64,000 nt of DNA from Mesobacterium pallidum (GTDB taxonomy: Bacteria; Pseudomonadota; Alphaproteobacteria; Rhodobacterales; Rhodobacteraceae). The number at the start of each line of letters is the position of its first letter. The stretch's first letter is position 1. This document shows, in pieces, positions 26,601 to 35,623 of this stretch. The notes below the pieces were generated by a model. It was not told the DNA's origin and searched no databases. It saw nothing but the letters and a program-made list of their open reading frames with translations. Where the stretch lies: positions 82,219-146,218 of the forward strand of contig NZ_JAIMID010000017.1 in NCBI RefSeq assembly GCF_019966535.1, written 5' to 3'. The position numbers and the translations under genes are program-made.

Positions 26601-29600
26601 ACCGGCTGGCCGCCGTTCTGGCTGGCGACATGGGCCACCACCACCGGGGTGTCGTAGCTGCGCCGCAGGGTGATCGTCTGCGCCGCGGCCTGCAAATCGA
26701 CCGTGCCGGTCTCGGCAAAGGTGCCGGGCGCAAGGGGCTGGTACTCCACCGCGCCGATGTCGATCCCCTCGCCACGCTGGCGCAGGTAGCCCAGGCCACG
26801 CGCGTCGAGCGGGTAACGCTCTGCATAGTCGAGGTCGTTATCGAGGTCGTAGGGATCGGTCGGCCCCTGCCCTTCGTTGCCCTGGTCTATCGCCGCGCCG
26901 CCGGCTTTGAGCGCGATGGTCGGCACCGCGCCGCCGGTGTCGGTGAGCCGGGCGCGCCCACCCGAGACCTCGCGGAAGATGTCGTCCAGCGCGATGGCGG
27001 GGCCGATATTGTCAAGATAGGCACCGATGATGTTGTCGTTCAGCTGCAGATATTCACCGAAGAACGCGCCGCCGCGCTGGTCATCCACGTCGCTTTGGCC
27101 GTTCCCGGCCACGATGCTGCTGACGATGTCGATAAATGCCTCGTCACCCGAGCCATCGCCCGCATGGTTCAGGAAGACCCCGTCGCCCCAATGCAGGGTG
27201 TCCCCGCTTGCACTGGCCGTGATCGCCGTGTTCCCGGTGACGGTCGCGTTCGAGAGGATGGAATATTCGTCCTCGAAAACCCCGCCCCCGGCCGCAAGCC
27301 CGTCCGGGTCCGAGGCCGTCGAGAGGCGGGTGACTTGGTTATCGGCAATGGTGACCTGGGCCAGCTCGGACAGAGGGCCGCCATTGTAATATCCGCCGCC
27401 CCCGATCCGGGTGTCAAAGGTCATGACCGCGCCGGTCGAGGTGACGCTGTTGTCCGAGATCGTGCTGTTCCAGATGCGGATGCCGCCGTAATTGGCGATG
27501 CCGCCGCCCACCGCGTCGCCGCCGTCGATGGCGACGTGGTTGTCATGGACCCAGACATGGTCCAGCCAAAGATTGCCGCCGATGTTGCGGATGCCCGCCC
27601 CGCCGTCCCGACCGAAATCCTCGGGCGCGTCGACAAAGCCGCCGGTGATCTCGAGACTGTTCAGGAAGACGCCCGCGTAACGTACGTCGATGGCCCGGCT
27701 CAGGCCGCCTGCGTCGAGGGTGATGTCGGCCTTGTCGTCGCCGGTCACATCGCCGTCGATCGTCACGTAGCGGCGCAGGATCACCTGGCCCAGCGCCAGG
27801 TCGATGGTTCCGCCCGCCAGCCCCGACGCAAAGGTGACCGTGCCGCCGGTGTCGACCAGCATCAGCGCCTCGCGCAGCGACAGGTCCCCGGCCGAGTAGT
27901 CTCCGTCGACCTCGTCGACCAGCGTGTCGACCACCACGGTCTTGGGCGGCGTGGCCTGCGCCTCTGCCGCGCCGATATCCAGCGCGGAGCCGACGATGCG
28001 TGGCCCACCGGTCGCATCGACGGGCAGCAGTTCGTCGGTGTCATCGTCCCCGTCGAGATCGAACCGGTCGGTCACCAGTGTCGAGGGTCGCAGTTCGGCG
28101 TAGAAGTTGAACGCGTCGCCGGTGTTGATCAGCGGGCTGCCCAGCAGCGGCAGCATGGTGGGCACCGGCCCGCCATTGTCGCCCAGCGCGCCCAGCACCG
28201 GGTCGAGCCCGTTGAGGGCCATGCCGACCGAGTTGACGAACCCAAGGCCGACGGACTCGACGTTGCCGATCAGGCTGTCGTCGGTCCGGAGACTGCCGAA
28301 TTCGCGCAGCTCGACATCCCGGGCTTGGCCCGCGCCCGCCGTGTTGGTGGCGATGACGGAATTGGTGACGATACGCCCCTCGCTGGAATAGTCGAACCGG
28401 TCGGTGATCAGGCTGATCCCGCCGCCGCCGCCATCCGCGTGGTTGCCGGCGATGGTCGCGCTGTGGATCTCGAAGCCGCGCAGCTCGGTCCAGATGCCGC
28501 CGCCCTGCCCTGTCGCCGTGTTCTCGGCCAGGGTCGTGTTGACCAGCACGAAGCGTTCGCTGACCTCGTCGTCGATCACGCCGCCATTGTCGAACCCGGC
28601 ATAAAGGCCCGCACCGTCCTGCGCGGTATTGTCGTGCAGGGTCGTGTTGACCAGGGCCAGATTGGCCTCGAAGGCGGCGATGGCCCCGCCCTGGACGGCC
28701 TGGTTGCCCCGCAGCGTGCTGTCGATGATCGTCCAGTCGATGCCCGCGACCGAGATCTGGTCGCGGCTGCCCAGCAGGATCGCGCCGCCGATCCCGGCAT
28801 TGCCGTCCTCGAGCGTCAGGCTGCGCAGGGTGACCCGGCCCGCCTGCCCGCCGAAGATGCCGAAGCCGCCCCCGCCCGAGATCACCACGTCGGCCTTGTC
28901 GTCGCCGTCGATGTCGCCGTCGATCTCGACCCCGTCGGCCAGGTCGATCCGCCCGGTCAGCTGGATCGTCGCCCCGGCCAGCCCGGGCGCGAAGGTGATG
29001 CGCCCGCCGCCATGGGTCTCGGCCAGCATCGCGGCCTCGCGCAGGCTCAGCCGGCCGACCGCATAGTTGCCGTCGTCCACGTCGTCGGTGGTGCTGACCA
29101 CCAGCGCCATGCTGTCAAGCTCGGCCGCGCCCAGGTCGACCTCGGCCCCGATGACGCGCGCAAAGCCCGCGCCGCGGGCGTCCACCGGCAGCGCCTCGGC
29201 CGTGTCGGCATCGCCGTCGAGATCGAAGCGATCGGTCGGCAGCTCGGACGCCGCGCCGGCGTCGACGGCCAGCCCGCCCAGCGCCAGCGCCACGGTCGGC
29301 ACCCCGCCGCCGTTGTCGGCCAGCTGGCCGCCGCCATGCGCCGAGAGCCCGGCAAAAACCACCCCCGGCCCGACCGGCTGCACCAGCGTCGTCCCGATGT
29401 AGAGCCCGCCGTCCTTGATATTGCCGCCCAGAAAGCTGGTGTTTGTCAGCTCGGGCCCGAGGTAGACGCTGTCGCTGGCGTTGCCCGACACGATGCTGTT
29501 GGCCATCTCGAGCGTCGCCGGCCCGAACCCGCCCGAGCTGATCCCCGAGAAGGCCACCGACACCTCGAGCCCGTTCGCGCCGCCGTTGACCGCGTGGTTG

Positions 29601-32600
29601 CCGGTGATTGTCGCGTTGCGCAGTTCGGCGCTGCCGTAGGTAATGATCGCGCTGCCCGCGCCCGGCATGACGGAAAAGCTGTTCGTCGTCTCGATCCGGT
29701 TGTCGGCCAGCGTGGTGTTGATCAGCGTCACGCGGTCGTCCAGCGTGGTGCCGACCCCCAGGATCCCACCGCCGCGCATGCTGGCCGAGCTGCCCGCGGT
29801 CGGCGACAGGTCGGTGATCACGGCGTTGTCGCTGACAGTGGAATTGACCAGCGTCAGCGGTCCGAAGGTCGAAATGCCGCCGCCGCCGCTGTCCCAGGTC
29901 GTGCCCGTCCGCGTGTCGTGCACCCGGTTGCCGGTGACATGGCTGTCGCGGATCACCAGCTCGCGCGTGAAGGAGGTGTGCTGGATGCCGCCGCCCCAGA
30001 GCTCTCCGTCGTTGCCGCCATCGGTCAGGGTGCCCCCGGTGATGACAAGGCTGTCCAGCGTGCCGCCGCCGCTGGTCATCACCCGGCTCAGCCCGCCCGC
30101 GTCAAGCGTGATGTCGACGCCGCCCGCCCCGCCGGCATCGCCGTCGATGGTGATGCCCCGGCCGTGGCTCAGCTCGGTCCCGTTCAGCATGATGGTGCCG
30201 CCCGCCAGCGCGGCGTCGAAGGTGATCAGCCCGCCGTCGGCCACCAGCGCGAGCGCCTCGCGCAGCGACAGGTTCTCGGCCGAGACGTCGCCGTCGAATT
30301 CGTCCACCAGCGTGTCGACGACCAGATGGGCCGGCGACACGCGTTCGACCGCACCGATGTCCACCGCCGGACCGGCCACGCGGTCAGAGCCGGTGGCGTC
30401 GCGAGGCAGCCGTTCGCCGGAGGTCACGCCATCGCCGTCGAGGTCGTAGAGGTCGAGCGGCAGCAGCAGGTCCGAGCCGCCGTTGACCAGCAGGGAGCCG
30501 AAGAGCGGCATCATGGTCGGCGCAGGTCCGCCGTTGTCCTGCAACGCGCCCAGCGATGGGTCTCCGGCCGACAGGATCGAGGTCAGGGTCGTGGCCGGCG
30601 TGTCGGTCAGGTCGAGATCGCCCGCGAAGACGCTGTAATGCGCCTCGATAACCGCGTTTTCGGCCACGATCTCGGGCGCGGCGCTGTCGAATTCGTTGGC
30701 GAAGACCGAATTCTCGATCACCATCCGCACGTTCGTGGTGCTTCCGTCGCCCAAGGCGTCGCGGAACCAGACCGCGCCCGTCCCGACGGTGGCGACATTG
30801 CCGGCCACGGTGCTGTTCTGAATCGCGACATGGGTGCTCGAGCCGGGCGTGCTGTTGCTGTCCTCGATCGACATTGCCCCGTAATGTTCCGCCGAATTAC
30901 CGGCGATCGTGGCCTGGGTCAGCGTGACGCGAATGTCACGGTCGGCCAACAGGCCGAAATTGTGGACGCTGATGGCGCCGCCCTGCTGCGCGCTGTTGCC
31001 CGAGAGGGTGGAGTTGACAACGGTCAGGTTGCCCTCTGCATGGATGGCCCCGCCCTGCCCGGTGGCCGCGTTGCCATGCAGATGGGCGCTCAGCACGGTA
31101 AGGTCGGTGTCGCCGGCGCTGCGGATCGCACCGCCTTCGCCGGCCGTTCCACCGGTCAGCTCGAGATGAGCAAGCGTCACGGCTTGCTGCGCGAAGACCT
31201 CGAAGATCCGCCGCCCGGCCGCCGCAACCACGGTCACGTCGCCCGAACGGTCGCCATCCACGTCGCCGTCGATCGTCACCCCGCGCAGGATCGACAGCTG
31301 GTCGCCGGCCAGCTGGATGCTCTGCCCGGCCAGCGCCGCGTCGAAAGTGATCGTGCCGCCGGTCGCCACCAGGTCCACCGCCTCGCGCAGGCTGAGATTG
31401 CCGGCGGAATAATCGCCGTCGACCGCGTCCGACAGGCTGTCGACGACAAGGCTGACCGGACGCGGGTCCAGCGTGATGGTCAGGTCCGCTTGGATTGCGG
31501 GGTTGCCTGAGCCGGTCGTGTCGCTGACCCGTACGGTCACCGTGAAGCCCGAGCCGAGCGCGGTTTCCAGGTCACCCGGATCGACCACGGTGACGATCCC
31601 GGTCGCCGCGTCGATGGCAAAGGGAAGCAGCGCATCGCCGTCGCGATCCGTGTTCCCCGCGACCAGCGCGAAGGCAAGGCCCGCATCGGTGGCCCCGCCT
31701 TCGCCGTCATTGGCATCGACATCGAACACGACCGTTCCGGCCGCACTGGCTTCCAGCAGCGTCACGGTTTCGGCCCCGTCGGCCAGCGCGCCTTCGAAGA
31801 CAAGGACCGGCCCGCTGTAATTGACTTCGAAGGCGCCGATATCCAGCCCGCCGGTGTCGACCCGGGCGAACCCGGGTCCGCGCGCATCGACCGGCAGCGC
31901 TTCTGCCGTGTCCAGATCGCCGTCCAGATCCCAGGTATCGACCGGCAGGGCCGAATCCAGCCCCATGTCGACCGCTACGCCGGTCGAGGACAGCGCGACG
32001 GTCTGCACCCGCCCGCCGTTCTGCGCCAACGCCCCGGTCGAAAAGCTGCCGCCGCCCGAGGTGTTGGTCGGAACAAGGGCCAGTGTCTCGAAGACGTCGC
32101 CAGGGCTGTATCCGGTCAGGTCGCTGCCCCCGGACGGGCCGTCGCCGACCAGGTTGACCCCGCCGAAGGACAGGATCGGATCGCCGCCGCCCTGCGATTG
32201 CGTGAAAATGTCGTGGCCCGAGCCGGAATCGCGGGCGACGTTGCCCAGGACAATGCTGTTGGACAGCAGCAGGCCTGCCTGCCCCTGGGCATGGATGCCG
32301 CCCCCGCCCACCGCTGCATTGCCGGTGAAGGTCGAGCTGTGGATCTCGGCCGTGGCCTGGCTTTCGACCCGCAGGCCGCCGCCTTCGTCCTGGCCGCTGC
32401 CCACGGCGATGTTGCCCCAGACCGTGGTGTTGACCATGCTGAGATCGGCGGTCGAGCCCGAAACATGGATGCCGCCCCCGCCCCGCCCTTCGGAGACGTT
32501 GGTGGCCACGAGGCTGCCTGCCAGCACCGATTGCCCGCGCAGGGCAAGCCCGCCGTAGCGCCCGGCGATGTTGTCGGCGATGGTGCTGGCGATGATGTCG

Positions 32601-33340
32601 ATATCGCCCTCGGCATAGATGCCGCCGCCCTCGTCGGCGCTGTTGCCTTCGACCACTGCGTTGGCCAGCCGCACATGCGCGGCCGCCGACACGAAAAGCC
32701 CGCCGCCAAAGCCGGAGGTCACGCCGCCCGACAGGATCATCGCGTCGATCTCGGCATGGGCGGCGGTGACCGACATGACCCGCTGCCCGCCCGCGCCGTC
32801 CAGCCGCACGTCGGCCACGTCGTCGCCGTCCACGTCACCATCGAGGATCAGGTCCTCGGCCAGGGTGATCTGGCCGAGCGTGAGCGTGATCGTCCCGGCA
32901 AAGGCAAAGGTGATCCGGTCCCCCGCGGCGGCCCCCACGATCGCCTCGCGCAGGGACAGCCGACCGTCGCTGCCGTCGATGACATCGGCCATCGTATCGA
33001 CCACGTGCACGACGCCCGAAGGCGACACGTCGCCCGGCGCGGCGGGCCGCGGCGCGGGCTCGGGCACCGGGACTGGATCAGCCAGATCCGCCCCGCCCGA
33101 GGGGGCCGCCGGTTCGGGGTCCGGAGCCGACGAGGGGTCCCAGATCGGCGCCACGGGCCAAGCCGGCCCGCCCTGTGTCAACAGCCCCTGCACCCGGGCG
33201 ATCCCACCCGTGTCGGGGGCCAGGGCGTCTTGCGGCCAGGGGGCCGGCACTGGCTCCAGGTCATCACCCAGCCATCCGGCGTCCGGATGCGACAGCAGCG
33301 CGCGCCAGTCGAGGATCGGAAAAAGATCGAATGGCTGCAT
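23687..33340 (-). CDS. Giant mosaic protein: CSLREA/beta-helix modules, lectin-like repeats, sorbosone dehydrogenase-type propeller
   Basis: This is one unbroken 3217-residue frame. Residues 1-110 are a Pro/Ala/Asp-rich lead with no evident Sec signal. Five modules follow, each opening with a CSLREA-type strand (LSLREA near residues 129, 650, 1025, 1432 and 1822), continuing with parallel beta-helix repeats rich in NSTV and GN turns, and closing with a choice-of-anchor-type end (DLDGD...IGA near 501, 996, 1405, 1789 and 2197). A cadherin-like insert lies at about 512-627. Two tandem lectin-like units (2212-2466, 2482-2737), a second cadherin-like domain (2758-2852) and a six-bladed glucose/sorbosone dehydrogenase-type propeller (2853-3217; LLGLAFHPDH, HNGGGLAFGPDG, YGLRNPLSLGFD) complete it. 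It is acidic throughout, without visible RTX nonapeptides. It is probably secreted or surface-exposed, by an unresolved route. Confidence 0.9.
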   Translation of the reverse strand: MQPFDLFPILDWRALLSHPDAGWLGDDLEPVPAPWPQDALAPDTGGIARVQGLLTQGGPAWPVAPIWDPSSAPDPEPAAPSGGADLADPVPVPEPAPRPAAPGDVSPSGVVHVVDTMADVIDGSDGRLSLREAIVGAAAGDRITFAFAGTITLTLGQITLAEDLILDGDVDGDDVADVRLDGAGGQRVMSVTAAHAEIDAMILSGGVTSGFGGGLFVSAAAHVRLANAVVEGNSADEGGGIYAEGDIDIIASTIADNIAGRYGGLALRGQSVLAGSLVATNVSEGRGGGGIHVSGSTADLSMVNTTVWGNIAVGSGQDEGGGLRVESQATAEIHSSTFTGNAAVGGGGIHAQGQAGLLLSNSIVLGNVARDSGSGHDIFTQSQGGGDPILSFGGVNLVGDGPSGGSDLTGYSPGDVFETLALVPTNTSGGGSFSTGALAQNGGRVQTVALSSTGVAVDMGLDSALPVDTWDLDGDLDTAEALPVDARGPGFARVDTGGLDIGAFEVNYSGPVLVFEGALADGAETVTLLEASAAGTVVFDVDANDGEGGATDAGLAFALVAGNTDRDGDALLPFAIDAATGIVTVVDPGDLETALGSGFTVTVRVSDTTGSGNPAIQADLTITLDPRPVSLVVDSLSDAVDGDYSAGNLSLREAVDLVATGGTITFDAALAGQSIQLAGDQLSILRGVTIDGDVDGDRSGDVTVVAAAGRRIFEVFAQQAVTLAHLELTGGTAGEGGAIRSAGDTDLTVLSAHLHGNAATGQGGAIHAEGNLTVVNSTLSGNSAQQGGAISVHNFGLLADRDIRVTLTQATIAGNSAEHYGAMSIEDSNSTPGSSTHVAIQNSTVAGNVATVGTGAVWFRDALGDGSTTNVRMVIENSVFANEFDSAAPEIVAENAVIEAHYSVFAGDLDLTDTPATTLTSILSAGDPSLGALQDNGGPAPTMMPLFGSLLVNGGSDLLLPLDLYDLDGDGVTSGERLPRDATGSDRVAGPAVDIGAVERVSPAHLVVDTLVDEFDGDVSAENLSLREALALVADGGLITFDAALAGGTIMLNGTELSHGRGITIDGDAGGAGGVDITLDAGGLSRVMTSGGGTLDSLVITGGTLTDGGNDGELWGGGIQHTSFTRELVIRDSHVTGNRVHDTRTGTTWDSGGGGISTFGPLTLVNSTVSDNAVITDLSPTAGSSASMRGGGILGVGTTLDDRVTLINTTLADNRIETTNSFSVMPGAGSAIITYGSAELRNATITGNHAVNGGANGLEVSVAFSGISSGGFGPATLEMANSIVSGNASDSVYLGPELTNTSFLGGNIKDGGLYIGTTLVQPVGPGVVFAGLSAHGGGQLADNGGGVPTVALALGGLAVDAGAASELPTDRFDLDGDADTAEALPVDARGAGFARVIGAEVDLGAAELDSMALVVSTTDDVDDGNYAVGRLSLREAAMLAETHGGGRITFAPGLAGATIQLTGRIDLADGVEIDGDIDGDDKADVVISGGGGFGIFGGQAGRVTLRSLTLEDGNAGIGGAILLGSRDQISVAGIDWTIIDSTLRGNQAVQGGAIAAFEANLALVNTTLHDNTAQDGAGLYAGFDNGGVIDDEVSERFVLVNTTLAENTATGQGGGIWTELRGFEIHSATIAGNHADGGGGGISLITDRFDYSSEGRIVTNSVIATNTAGAGQARDVELREFGSLRTDDSLIGNVESVGLGFVNSVGMALNGLDPVLGALGDNGGPVPTMLPLLGSPLINTGDAFNFYAELRPSTLVTDRFDLDGDDDTDELLPVDATGGPRIVGSALDIGAAEAQATPPKTVVVDTLVDEVDGDYSAGDLSLREALMLVDTGGTVTFASGLAGGTIDLALGQVILRRYVTIDGDVTGDDKADITLDAGGLSRAIDVRYAGVFLNSLEITGGFVDAPEDFGRDGGAGIRNIGGNLWLDHVWVHDNHVAIDGGDAVGGGIANYGGIRIWNSTISDNSVTSTGAVMTFDTRIGGGGYYNGGPLSELAQVTIADNQVTRLSTASDPDGLAAGGGVFEDEYSILSNATVTGNTAITASASGDTLHWGDGVFLNHAGDGSGDEAFIDIVSSIVAGNGQSDVDDQRGGAFFGEYLQLNDNIIGAYLDNIGPAIALDDIFREVSGGRARLTDTGGAVPTIALKAGGAAIDQGNEGQGPTDPYDLDNDLDYAERYPLDARGLGYLRQRGEGIDIGAVEYQPLAPGTFAETGTVDLQAAAQTITLRRSYDTPVVVAHVASQNGGQPVAVRIDQIAGDSLTLRLQEPGNLDGNHVAETVTYLVAEAGSWMLPDGTLFEAGLHETGRLTSAGFEPITFERGFETTPAILSQVQSANGPDFVVTRQQDATTTGFSLALQEEEATNGGGHKVETVGWIALTPGAWSQGPLDWQAGSTGGVNSGGATVALSPGFDTVVNPIAQLSTFGGSDPAWARGTGAGAGSFSLFAEEDTSADAETFHGRETVDWFVFSEPGTLAAQAARPVLETGTLSLRHLAKTVTLENSYENPVVIAHVATESGGAPVTVRVDAIAGNSLTLRLQEPGNLDGSHAAETVHYMVVEAGSWVLGDGTRFEAGVLTGNKLTSAGFDPVAFATPFGAAPVVLSQVQSANGADFVVSRQRATTADGFELSMQEEEALNGGGHKAETLGWVAFEPGSGASDGLPWVAGRTAGVTHLGAEIAVPGGAFGGSTLAQVSTFGGADPAWARGAGTVLDGFIVSVEEDTSADSETNHVGETVDWIAFGGTGVVSAFDHAQLTGGPAPNRPPVANADVATAVSAEVVLIDVLANDSDPDGDPLTVTRIVTAPQLGGVEIAPDGTISYFAPVNGSLPRTDSFTYEIGDDRGGFDTAEVTVNIGPSGTVTTLVVTELSDSEDALRGGAFAPGDDGTFYVFDNTGVIRAFDLATGTSQVFGDLSGSVASFGIELGLLGLAFHPDHATNGRLYAVLTEPDGIGPPDIVLRSYEVSATDGTLDVLSAEEILRIDNPYDNHNGGGLAFGPDGYLYLSLGDGGGADDPLDNGQDAGTLLGTVLRLDVDNPSGGRAYGIPAGNPFADSVAGAPEVHVYGLRNPLSLGFDAAGRLLVPEWGETAQSELNILDPSEAGANLGWNLFEGDAFVGAGPEPERDTFRFPSFVYGHDEGSIPVGGAVLDDGSGLSGAVVVGDFESGRLWAVRDDPVHATEFAQTGVDALPDVTAIVANGLGALYATSLSGGIYEIAGWDIPL
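25130..26707 (-). repeat. Two tandem ~255-residue repeats, each of three lectin-like subdomains
   Basis: Inside the giant gene, residues 2212-2466 and 2482-2737 are direct repeats. Each unit has three subdomains marked by an ETVxxxx strand: one with SLTLRLQEPGNLDG, one with SQVQSANG and QEEEAxNGGGHK, and one with STFGG and DPAWARG followed by EEDTSADxET. The pattern of strand pairs resembles H-type lectin or related adhesive domains. The resemblance is by motif only. Confidence 0.75.
26741..33010 (-). repeat. Five CSLREA/parallel beta-helix modules in the giant gene
   Basis: Residues 111-2200 form five modules of about 390-520 residues. Each starts with a VVDTLVDEVDGDYSAG-like strand followed by LSLREA, repeats short IDGD and NSTV/GN rungs, and closes with a DLDGD loop, LPVDA or a similar motif, and IGA. 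The modules are diverged from each other, so the duplication is not recent. Confidence 0.8.
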
Positions 33341-33467
33341 GACGTGGGCCCTCTCATCCGCGCCGGGCGCCGCCGCTCGCGCGGGTCTGCCGAATCGAGC
33401 ACACGGTCGAAGCAGGTGAAACCGGCCGGAAACGGCCTGTTACGAGAGCACGAGAAGCCGCCTCAGG

Positions 33468-33477
33468 CTTACGTAAG
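33468..33477. promoter_or_regulatory. CTTACGTAAG palindrome upstream of the giant gene
   Basis: A perfect 10-base palindrome lies 128 bases before the start of the giant gene, within the 292-base gap 33341-33632. The gap otherwise shows only a short GGCCG/CGGCC inverted repeat at 33424-33437 and no gene. It could be an operator for the giant gene; there is no other copy to compare. Confidence 0.25.
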
Positions 33478-33632
33478 GTTACCATGGATCGGATGTCCGG
33501 TCACGGAGAGGCCGCGCACAAGCGGGCTGTTTTCCGGGGGCGCAGGGCCGGATATGCAATCCTGGATACGCACCGCAAGTCCGCCTGCGCGCCATGGTCG
33601 AACCCGGCGCGCGGCGAAAACAGGGATTCGCC

Positions 33633-34574
33633 TTAGCGCTCGCCGCGCCGGTAGGGCTGCATCAGCGCCTGCGGCACCCGGGCGCGGCGGGCCATCAGCA
33701 CCAGCGCCACAATGGACAGGATGTAGGGCAGCATCAGGAACAGCTGGTAAGGCACGCCCTCGACCACCGTCTGCAGCCGCAGCTGGAAGGCGTCGAAAAA
33801 GGCAAACAGCAGCGCCCCCAGCAGCGCCCGCGCCGGTTTCCACGAGGCAAAGACCACCAGCGCCACGCAGATCCAGCCCCGCCCCTGCACCATCGTCGGA
33901 AAGAACGAATTGAACGCGGCCAGCGTCAGGAACGCCCCCGCCACGCCCATCAGCGCCGAGCCGGCCATGATCGTGCCGATGCGCAGCCGGATCGGATCGA
34001 TCCCCTGCGCGTCGACCGCATGCGGGTTCTCGCCCGCCATGCGGATCGCCAGCCCCAGCGGCGTGCGGTTCAGCCCCCAGGCGATCAGCACCACCAGCGC
34101 CAGCGCCAGGTAGGTCGGCGCGGTCTGGTTGAACAGAACCGGCCCGAGGAACGGAATGTCGGACAGTACGGGGATGCCCATCGGCTGGAACGGCTCGATG
34201 GTCGGCGGAGAGGAGGCCGTGGGCACGGCAAGGCGAAAGACGTAATAGGCAAAGCTCGACGCAAAAAGCGTGATGCCCAGGCCGGTGACGTGCTGGCTCA
34301 GACCCAGCGGCACGGTCAGCAGCGCGTGCAGGAACCCCATCGCAGCCCCCGCCAGCGCGGCGGTGACGAGGCCGGTCCAAAGGTCTCCGCCCCCGTAGAC
34401 CGTCAGCCAGCCGATCATCGCGCCGAAGGTCATGATGCCTTCGATCCCGAGGTTCAGCACCCCCACCCGTTCACACAGCAGCACGCCCAGCGTGCCCAGA
34501 ATCAGCGGCGTGGCGATGCGCAACACCGCCTCCCACATGCCGACAGAGCCGAGGATATCGAGAAGCACGGTCAT
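33633..34574 (-). CDS. BMP-type ABC transporter permease 2 (nucleoside/purine importer class)
   Basis: This 313-residue permease of the BPD_transp_2 class, related to YufQ and to simple-sugar permeases, has family features LGTLGVLLCERVGVLNLGIEGIM as two adjoining motifs, NRTPLGLAIRMAGENPHA and IMAGSALMGVAGAFL. Its start at 34574 overlaps the stop of the partner permease by 4 bases; a longer frame upstream belongs to the antisense-like overlap and is not used. It is the last gene of the importer operon. The class transports nucleosides or other small molecules captured by BMP lipoproteins. Confidence 0.92.
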   Translation of the reverse strand: MTVLLDILGSVGMWEAVLRIATPLILGTLGVLLCERVGVLNLGIEGIMTFGAMIGWLTVYGGGDLWTGLVTAALAGAAMGFLHALLTVPLGLSQHVTGLGITLFASSFAYYVFRLAVPTASSPPTIEPFQPMGIPVLSDIPFLGPVLFNQTAPTYLALALVVLIAWGLNRTPLGLAIRMAGENPHAVDAQGIDPIRLRIGTIMAGSALMGVAGAFLTLAAFNSFFPTMVQGRGWICVALVVFASWKPARALLGALLFAFFDAFQLRLQTVVEGVPYQLFLMLPYILSIVALVLMARRARVPQALMQPYRRGER

Positions 34575-35623
34575 CGGCGGATCCTGTATTGCGCGAGGAA
34601 GATCGCGACCAGCATGGTCAGCAGCGACAGCGCCACGGTCACGTCGGCGATGTAGGACGGGATCGACAGGGCGCGCGACATGCTGTCCGCCCCGACGAAC
34701 ATGATGGCCGAGAAGAGCGCGGCGAGGATCACGCCCAGCGGGTTCAGGTTGGCGAGCATGGCGATGACGATGCCGGAATAGCCGTAGTTCGGCGACAGGT
34801 CCGTGGTGACGTAGCCCTTGACGCCCATGACCTCGATGGCGCCGGCAAGGCCCGCGAGGCCGCCCGAGAGGCAGGCCACCACAACCAGCGTCCGTCCCAG
34901 CGGCACGCCGGCGAAGGCGGCGGCGCGCGGGTTCAGGCCGGCGGCGCGGGCGCGGATGCCGAAGACCGTGCGCGCCTGCACCCACCAGACCGCGACCGCC
35001 ATGGCCAGCGCGATGATCAGGCCGATGTGCAACCGCGTGCGGTCCATCAGCTTGGGCAACTCGGCCGTCGTCGGCACGGGCACGGATTGCGGCCAGCCGA
35101 ACGCCATGGGGTCCTTCATCGCGCCGTCGATCATCAGCGATACGAACAGGACCGCGACGAAGTTCAGCAGCAGTGTCGTCACCACCTCGTCCACGCCGAA
35201 TTTCAGCCGCAGCCCCAGCGGGACCAGCAGCAGCACCATCCCCGCCACGGCCCCGGCAATCAGGCACAGCAAGATCGCCAGCGGCGCGGGCATCCCCGCC
35301 ACGGCCGGGATCATGCCGAAGGCCGCGACGGCGAGCGCACCGAGGTAGAACTGCCCCTCGCCGCCGATATTCCACAGCCGCGCGCGGAAGGCGACGGCGG
35401 CGGCAAGGCCGGTCAGGATCAGCGGCGTCGCCCGAGTCAGCATCTCGGAGATCCCCAGCCGAGAGCCGAACGCGCCCTTGAGGATCAGCCCGTAGGCGCG
35501 GATCGGGTTGGCCCCGGCGATGGCGATCAGCACCCCCGCGACGATCAGCGCCGCGACAATGGCCCCCACAGGTGCCAGCACGGTCAGCAGCCGCGACGGG
35601 TGATCCCTGCGTTCAAAGCGCAT
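34571..35623 (-). CDS. BMP-type ABC transporter permease 1
   Basis: This 350-residue permease is the partner of the one at 33633-34574 (YufP-like). It has an N-terminal membrane segment near residues 17-38, then SEMLTRATPLILTGLAAAVAFRA as two motifs, WNIGGEGQFYLGALA, GVDEVVTTLLLNFVA and GVKGYVTTDLSPNYGYSGI. The Asn and Gly-rich GGEGQ segment is typical of nucleoside-type importers. Its start overlaps the ATPase gene stop by 11 bases. Confidence 0.92.
   Translation of the reverse strand: MRFERRDHPSRLLTVLAPVGAIVAALIVAGVLIAIAGANPIRAYGLILKGAFGSRLGISEMLTRATPLILTGLAAAVAFRARLWNIGGEGQFYLGALAVAAFGMIPAVAGMPAPLAILLCLIAGAVAGMVLLLVPLGLRLKFGVDEVVTTLLLNFVAVLFVSLMIDGAMKDPMAFGWPQSVPVPTTAELPKLMDRTRLHIGLIIALAMAVAVWWVQARTVFGIRARAAGLNPRAAAFAGVPLGRTLVVVACLSGGLAGLAGAIEVMGVKGYVTTDLSPNYGYSGIVIAMLANLNPLGVILAALFSAIMFVGADSMSRALSIPSYIADVTVALSLLTMLVAIFLAQYRIRR

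Noticed and set aside
26438..31510. A 1690-codon open frame on the plus strand inside the giant gene
   Set aside because: It is antisense to the 3217-residue gene, has low-complexity Arg/Gly/Ala/Asp composition and no family motif. Long antisense frames are expected with this codon use.
26741..33010. CRISPR-like repetition in the repeat-rich region
   Set aside because: The periodicity is at protein level (beta-helix rungs and CSLREA modules); there are no short identical DNA repeats with unique spacers.
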